Source: Paracentrotus lividus (Eukaryota; Echinodermata; Echinoidea; Camarodonta; Echinidae). Taken from it: a stretch of 64,000 nucleotides of DNA. The DNA lies in the NCBI GenBank assembly GCA_940671915.1, contig CALNVZ010003426.1, positions 41,148,007 to 41,212,006 of the forward strand, read 5' to 3'. Positions 58,339-64,000 of this stretch are shown in pieces; the stretch's first letter is position 1; each line of letters starts with the position of its first letter. A model generated the notes under the pieces. That model did not search any database, was not told the origin of the DNA, and saw only the letters and a program-made list of their open reading frames with translations. Position numbers and translations under genes: made by a program.

Positions 58339-59894
58339 GTAGTTTTGATGCATTACGTGTAGATTGGAAGAATTTGAGGAACTTCCTCATTTGTGGGTTT
58401 CATATTTGAACTTGCCCTGACAGTCTTATTGTAGGAAAAAAATAATGGTGCTATATTTGGGTGGATTATTTTTGTAGGACTTCAGAAAATCTCCTCACAA
58501 TTCTGAAACCCTTTGAATATTAAATTGCAAAATCCATTTAATCCAAAAAGGTTTTTCTTCAAAATGCTTCTTATTTCTTAATGTTGTTGTGCATCAGTTT
58601 CATGCTGACAATAATCATTAAAAACAAAAAGAAAAAAACAATTCCCTATATCATGCTCTATACATGTATGCTCAATTTTAATACATGTTTAATTTTTATT
58701 TTTTGAATTGCAGATGTGTACCTAAAATAAACTTACATGTACTTTGGCACTTCTCTCTTCTCAAAACTGGGTTTGCTAGTCTATTTTTAGTCCTACAGGG
58801 TTAAAAAATATTAAAAATATAACGCCCATTTTCCACCTTCTCTGATCTCTCTGCTTATTTTGCTAGTCCACTTTACATCACATTAGGGCTTTCCTTTATT
58901 TATTTTTGTGCTCTATGCGGACTTTGGGAGACTGCTTTTATCATGACAAGATTTTCCTGTATAAAATTATGCTGATGGACACGCTGATGATTCCCAAATA
59001 GGATTGTTAGGAAAGCAGGGATGCTCATTATTTGGTACCAAGGCTTAGCTGCCACTGGAGATACGACCTGTCAAATTCGATTTGCGCACTAAGAATCAAT
59101 AGAGATGCTCATGAGAGTTGGATGGGATCGTGCTGTAATACAGTCAATTTGAAATATGGAAAATAGGCTGGAAAGTGTACACGAATGTTCTCTTTTTGGA
59201 TGGGATTTCTCTGACTACAGAATGATTTAAGACCAGATTTCTGATTTAATGTGATCTCCATGATTCTATGTTGTGTTCATAAGTGATTCTTTGATGCTAA
59301 TTTCGGTGCTGTACAAACTTTGGATCCATATGCAAGTGGAATATCAATTTGCAGAAATTTTAAAGGAATATGATGTGGATTATAACATTGGAACTTGCCG
59401 TGGGAATGAGATTCATGCGATTGCCGTCAGGGGTTTCTGTTGTGACAATTTTGCTACTGAAAGAGAACTTCAATAACGTTCATTGAAATTTGAACACATA
59501 CAATGTATTAATGGATGGATTAGACTTGATATTAATAGACGTCTATTTTTGCTGACAGAATTAAAAAGAAACAAAACACTATGAATCTGTCAACATCGAA
59601 AAAGAAAACATTCAAATGGAAAGTACAAAAAAATCCCTTGGATTACTGAATAAATAACATCTTATTTAACATTTGGAAACAAAATACTATAACAGAAAAA
59701 GAAAACAGGATTTGCAGGAGCCCATGCCAACAATGTGTTTTGCCAATTTCTGAGACAGCGATCAATAACCTACAGATTTTAAAGTTCTATGTAAGGCTGT
59801 AGATAAGGGGCATCTTGCAAATACATGTAAATAATATCAGGTAGAACAAGTTGTTGTTGACATCAATTGATTCAAGATCCAAGTCCTAGTCCAG
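58339..59894. other. No recognised gene
   Basis: AT-rich sequence with a mixed-composition part from about 58,900 to 59,480. Short open frames lack splice context or motifs. Confidence 0.4.
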
Positions 59895-59979
59895 GTGTCA
59901 AGATGGAGTTTGGTCTAAAGTTTGGGATGTTGTGGTGTGGAGAAGACAAAGAATGCAGTGATGCAAGTCCAGATGTAGA
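59895..59979 (+). CDS. Weak exon candidate
   Basis: The acceptor CCTAGTCCAG and strong donor AGA|GTAAGT bound 85 bases. The frame containing ATG at 59,903 reads MEFGLKFGMLWCGEDKEC-SDASPDVE and is open to the donor. If real, it would be a plus-strand exon of a gene continuing to the right. No family is recognised and no partner exon was found before 64,000. Confidence 0.25.
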
Positions 59980-61510
59980 GTAAGTTCAATGCACTTTCCT
60001 TTTTTTCATAAACCCTATTTTGGATTGGCGATGCTATACATTTCTTTTTTTAATCAACCCTCTTTCTACACGTAGATATTTAATTGACTATTGAAGGGGA
60101 AGATAAAAGAGCTGGAAAATTAGACTCATCTATTTATCCACAATTTTCATCTCAGTCCACTGAAGATTATCATACATGTACATGTATTAAAACAAACAAT
60201 AACCCATGAAGTATTAGGGCACATGCACTTAATATAAATAATAATGTATTTGCATCATCATACCAATTTTGGCTTTTAATTTGTGGATGCAAATAAAACG
60301 GGATCTAGAGAAAGGGATATGTACAAGACTGCTGAATCGACACACAAATAATACATGCACCATCACCAGGCAATTATTTCTTGGGGTAGTTGTGCTGATT
60401 ATGGTATTTGACAGTTGGCAATTTCATAATGGGTAATATGAAGCATGTTCAGATCGTATCATGCTCTTCAAGAGGTGTGTTCAGACTCGTCCAAAATTGT
60501 GCTTGAACAGGTGTCTCACTCATACAGGTGCGGACACAAATATGTGATACAATAGGCACTGATATTTGGAATTACGACTATTGTATGGACAAGTGTGTTT
60601 ACACAGTAACTTTAAACATGTAGGCAGTAGGCATGTAGGCCTATAGTAAAGGTGGTGTTGCGGAATAATGGTGACTGTAGACTTCCTCAGGGAGAAAGAA
60701 ATGTTGGTTCAGGAGCTTATGGAAGTTCTGCAACGTGGATCAGTAAATGTCTAACAGTGTAGATGTTTGATTATCTTCAAAATCAGGATAAAGTATTGTG
60801 TATCATAGCACAAACAAGTGAAATTGGATTCTAATTTTGAATATATTTACATTTTTTATTAAATTGATTTTCAATGTCGTCTTTCAACACATCTATTAGT
60901 TTTTATGTGGTGGCACGTATTGGTGTAACAAATTGACCCACTTCTTGCTTTCCGGTAAATTGCAAATCCATAAGTTATCTTTTCATTCAGATTGATTATT
61001 ACAAAGATCTAATATTCATGATATCAAATCCCTAAACAAGTGTGGTTTCTATTTTTTTTCCATAAATCCTCGGCATTACATTTCTTAAAATATGACTTCC
61101 AATATAATATTAGTATGTAGATCCCTACAGATGAAACTTTGTTTGTTATTTAGCTTACATCTTTCCATCATAATTTATTCATGATGATTAAATCCTGTGC
61201 AAAACCTTCCAACCCACATACTCTTTACTAATCTACAGACTTTAATACTCTTGCAAAAGTATTGTGTTTTGAGTGAATTGAAACCTACAAGTATTTAAGT
61301 GCTAGGTACAATGTAGTCTGAAAGTTCATACCCTGTTTTGCTGGCTATGACAAACACGGTTTTGATGCCTGCAAATCAAGGAGAAACTCCATTCACTCTC
61401 TCTTTTTCCATTAAAAACATACAAGAATTACAACCATTTAATCATTTTGAAAAACTAAATTTCAAATTTAACACAAATAACAGTAGACTTGATAAATTGT
61501 GGCCCCCAAA
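59980..61510. other. No recognised gene
   Basis: AT-rich sequence. An ACATGTACATGTA microsatellite lies at about 60,174-60,187. Nothing else is supported. Confidence 0.4.
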
Positions 61511-61542
<32 letters not shown>

Positions 61543-61546
61543 AAAA
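61511..61546. repeat. (GAAA)n microsatellite
   Basis: About nine consecutive GAAA units. Confidence 0.95.
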
Positions 61547-63700
61547 AAAGATCCCACACAACCACGATACTCAATAGGAAGGGAAAGATCACAGGCCATC
61601 AATTAGGTTTTTAGTAACAAGTTCAATGTATGCGCTCTCATGCTTCATTGATCTTGTGCATCCTACTTCACTCACAGATTATTAACGGTTTTAGAGCAAG
61701 CGTCTCGGACATGGACACAGTTGATTTTGGCGTGTAATTTGGCGCCCAGGCAATAGAGCACATGTGTGACAATGTCAATTAATGCCTCATCAACTTTGGC
61801 TATGGGTCTTTCACGTCTATTTCATGTGGAGCAGTGTTTTTTGGCTAATGATTTGAGGCATAGTGCAGGTTGCCTTGAGTATTTAAACCTCTTCCAAGCC
61901 TTGGGTAGGAAATCTGACCTATTAGAAGGATAATAGAAAGCTAAACCTGCAATGTTTTGGCAATGGCCATTTGCTTGCATCATTCATGGACAACATTTGT
62001 TTAGATATTGTACTCCTGATATTATGTACATGTATGCTCATGCACAGAAGGGGTTAAAGCAGTACTGTTGATATTTCAAGAAATGATGACCAGTAAAAGA
62101 CATTTCTCCTTGTCATTTCTCAATTCAGAAAACTCATGTGCTTCACAAGATGGATAATATCCTCCTTTGCTTATTAAAAGCAAGAGGATTAAAAAAACAA
62201 AAAAACTAAAATGAGGTCAGTTTTGTATTTGGTGTATGAAGAATATGGAAATCATGTGGTTGCTCAAAATCTTTGCAAACTTATTTTTAAGCATGTTTAC
62301 ACATGTATGTAGGCCTACATATGTATGAACTGGGCATCTCAAAGTTGTAAAAGTGTCTCATGCTTATTACTGCACAATTAGAATTTCCTTCATGCCTCAT
62401 CACTGCTTGAAAAAAAAACAAAAAAAACATTTAAACAATAAAACTTTTATAAATCTTTGAGTATCATCTTGTATGATATGTTGCACATTAAATTGAACCT
62501 GAAGGGGTTGCGCACCGCAGAGCGTCCTCATTTCCAAATCCAGCGCTCGTGATGCTGTCGAGATGGCGTGCTTCACGCCTGCTTATTAGAGCGCAGCACC
62601 TAGCAACCGATTTGAAAGAAGAACAACCGTTCATGGACTGAGTAAACAGAAGTAGAAAATGAGCTTGTGTCTTCTGAGAGTTATTGCTCTACCGGTACAG
62701 ATGAAAAACTGTAATAGAGAATAGAAGATGGGGATGATAGCAAAGAGAAAGAGATAGCTAGAGGGGGGGGGGGGTGTTGTGGTGTTTAAGAGGAGGGATC
62801 GGGTGTGTAAAAATTGGATGGGATAAAAGAGGATATATGAAATGTAGAAAGAGACATGTATTTCGGGGGTATAAAGACATATTTTGGAAACAGGGAGAGA
62901 AAGAATTATGGAGAAAGAAAATATTGGAAGGGGGGGGGGGTCGAACTAGAATAATGCTTTCAATGTTGAGAAGCCCTTACTATTAGCTATAAAGTATTAC
63001 AGGAGCTAGCTTGACTTCCCTGATAATAGTAAGAAACAAAAAAGGGGGAGGAAATAAAATAGGTAGTAAAATAAAAAATAAAAAATAAATATCATATTTG
63101 TAGCATGCAGATAGTTCAGATCATTGAGAAGCTAGGCTTTTATTTGGGGAACTCATGAATTGACATACATTTGTGAAGTTCCTTTGACTCTTTATGTAAA
63201 CTTCCTTCTTTATACCACTTGCGAGAGGAGTTACACGTTCTACTGTATGTTCAGGCATCAAGGAGAGCAAAAGTTGACAAACATTCCAGATAAAGAGTCA
63301 CGATTTTAATACCGTATAGGCCTACATGTAGGTGTGTACAGCATTGTATGCCAGTGCCATTTACACTAATACATAATCAAACTCGCATCAGACTTCTATG
63401 TTATGTTTGTGTGTGTGTGTCAGGGGGGGGGGGAGATAATCTGAAAATAATGTGACATTACAAAAAAAAACCCACAAAAATAAAACAAGCCATGCAGCAA
63501 CTACAGTCTATTTGACTTTTTTTTCCATTTTCCTTTTGTATTGTATATTTCTATTTTAGATACCAATAATATATCGATATTTTAAGGTTTTCTTTCAAAT
63601 GTATGATTATTATTTATTTGATTTTTCAAAATGAAGTTTAGGTATCGTGCTAGTTATGCAATCGGCCACGCTGTTAATTTTTAGAGCGCCTAAAGTTTTG
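61547..63700. other. No recognised gene; poly-G runs
   Basis: A mixed-composition patch lies at 61,670-61,900 and a G+C-richer patch at 62,505-62,700. G-runs occur at about 62,763-62,774, 62,931-62,940 and 63,422-63,432. No exon could be supported. Confidence 0.4.
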
Positions 63701-63724
63701 TGAGGTACTGAACCGGAAGTTTAA

Positions 63725-64000
63725 CCTGCACAAGAGGTCACTCTTATCCTGGAGAACAGTAACTCCAAGTTAAAATCGTGTCCACACGGTCAAACGCGCG
63801 ATCGGAGACCACCCACCGCTTGGAGTTTCGAGCCATAACCCTAAGATCTGTCGAGAACATAAACCCTGACTTGTCCTCGAGAACATAAACACCGAGTTCG
63901 TTTACACAGGCCTTAACTCCAAGTTAATTCCAAGTTGTTCTCGAGGACAACTTGGAGTTAAGGCTTGCTGTGTGAATGATACTAGTGATTGTGTCCAGTA
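63725..64000. repeat. Repeat with AACTCCAAGTT hairpin at window edge
   Basis: CCTTAACTCCAAGTT (63,911-63,925) is exactly inverted at 63,949-63,963 around a loop holding TTCTCGAGGA. Related words (GAGAACA, AACTCCAAGTTAA, TCGAGAACATAAAC) recur from 63,750. It is probably one end of an element extending beyond the window. Confidence 0.6.

Noticed and set aside
1-64000. CRISPR-like array, bacterial operon or phage region
   Set aside because: The tandem repeats seen lack unique spacers of regular length, and the genes are spliced eukaryotic genes or transposons.

Overview
The window reads as nuclear genomic DNA of a marine invertebrate deuterostome, most likely an echinoderm such as a sea urchin. 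The evidence is AT-rich sequence with spliced genes and long introns, frequent ACATGTACATGTA microsatellites, poly-C/poly-G runs inside transposons, many short inverted-repeat transposons (MITEs), and metazoan-type CACTA, hAT and L2/CR1-like elements. The species is an inference from repeat style. Three runs of N (25, 100 and 100 bases) show that this is a gapped scaffold.

Layout: (1) 1-10,250 holds the 3' half of the actin-related protein 6 gene (ACTR6/ARP6, + strand, five exons, 3,871-8,514). Its first visible exon is preceded by two decayed tandem copies of the same acceptor plus exon start, and MITEs sit in and around the introns. (2) 10,250-16,250 is gene-free and carries a 600-bp foldback element and two piggyBac-like TTAA elements with long C/G runs. 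(3) 16,257-30,327 is bounded by inverted ends (CAGGGTTC...GAACCCTG) and contains a hAT-like transposase split into two exons. Its interior is disturbed: a 25-N gap, a possible spliced gene of unknown function, a C-rich tract, a second error-laden copy of the transposase, and about 2.7 kb of feature-poor sequence. Unpolished long-read gap filling is the simplest explanation for much of 18.8-19.2 and 24-29.5 kb. (4) 30,543-31,138 (- strand) has the last exon, and probably the first, of a small unassigned gene. (5) 32,537-53,710 (+ strand) has an extracellular-looking exon, then a membrane-spanning exon and a terminal exon that fit together as the end of a type I membrane protein. The roughly 20 kb between them holds a 27-bp minisatellite, a 2.3-kb CCATGG-rich array with an apparent higher-order period, an L2/CR1-like LINE remnant, an intact 727-codon CACTA/TNP2 transposase and a CACTG-ended MITE. 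(6) 53,711-64,000 has no confident gene. It contains tandem duplications, a 450-bp GGGCCC MITE just upstream, a repeat-poor stretch that could be regulatory, and a hairpin repeat at the right edge.

Apart from ARP6, expected in the SWR1/SRCAP chromatin-remodelling complex that deposits H2A.Z, and the unnamed membrane protein, the recognisable proteins are transposases or fragments. I see no prokaryotic-type operon, CRISPR array or defence system.
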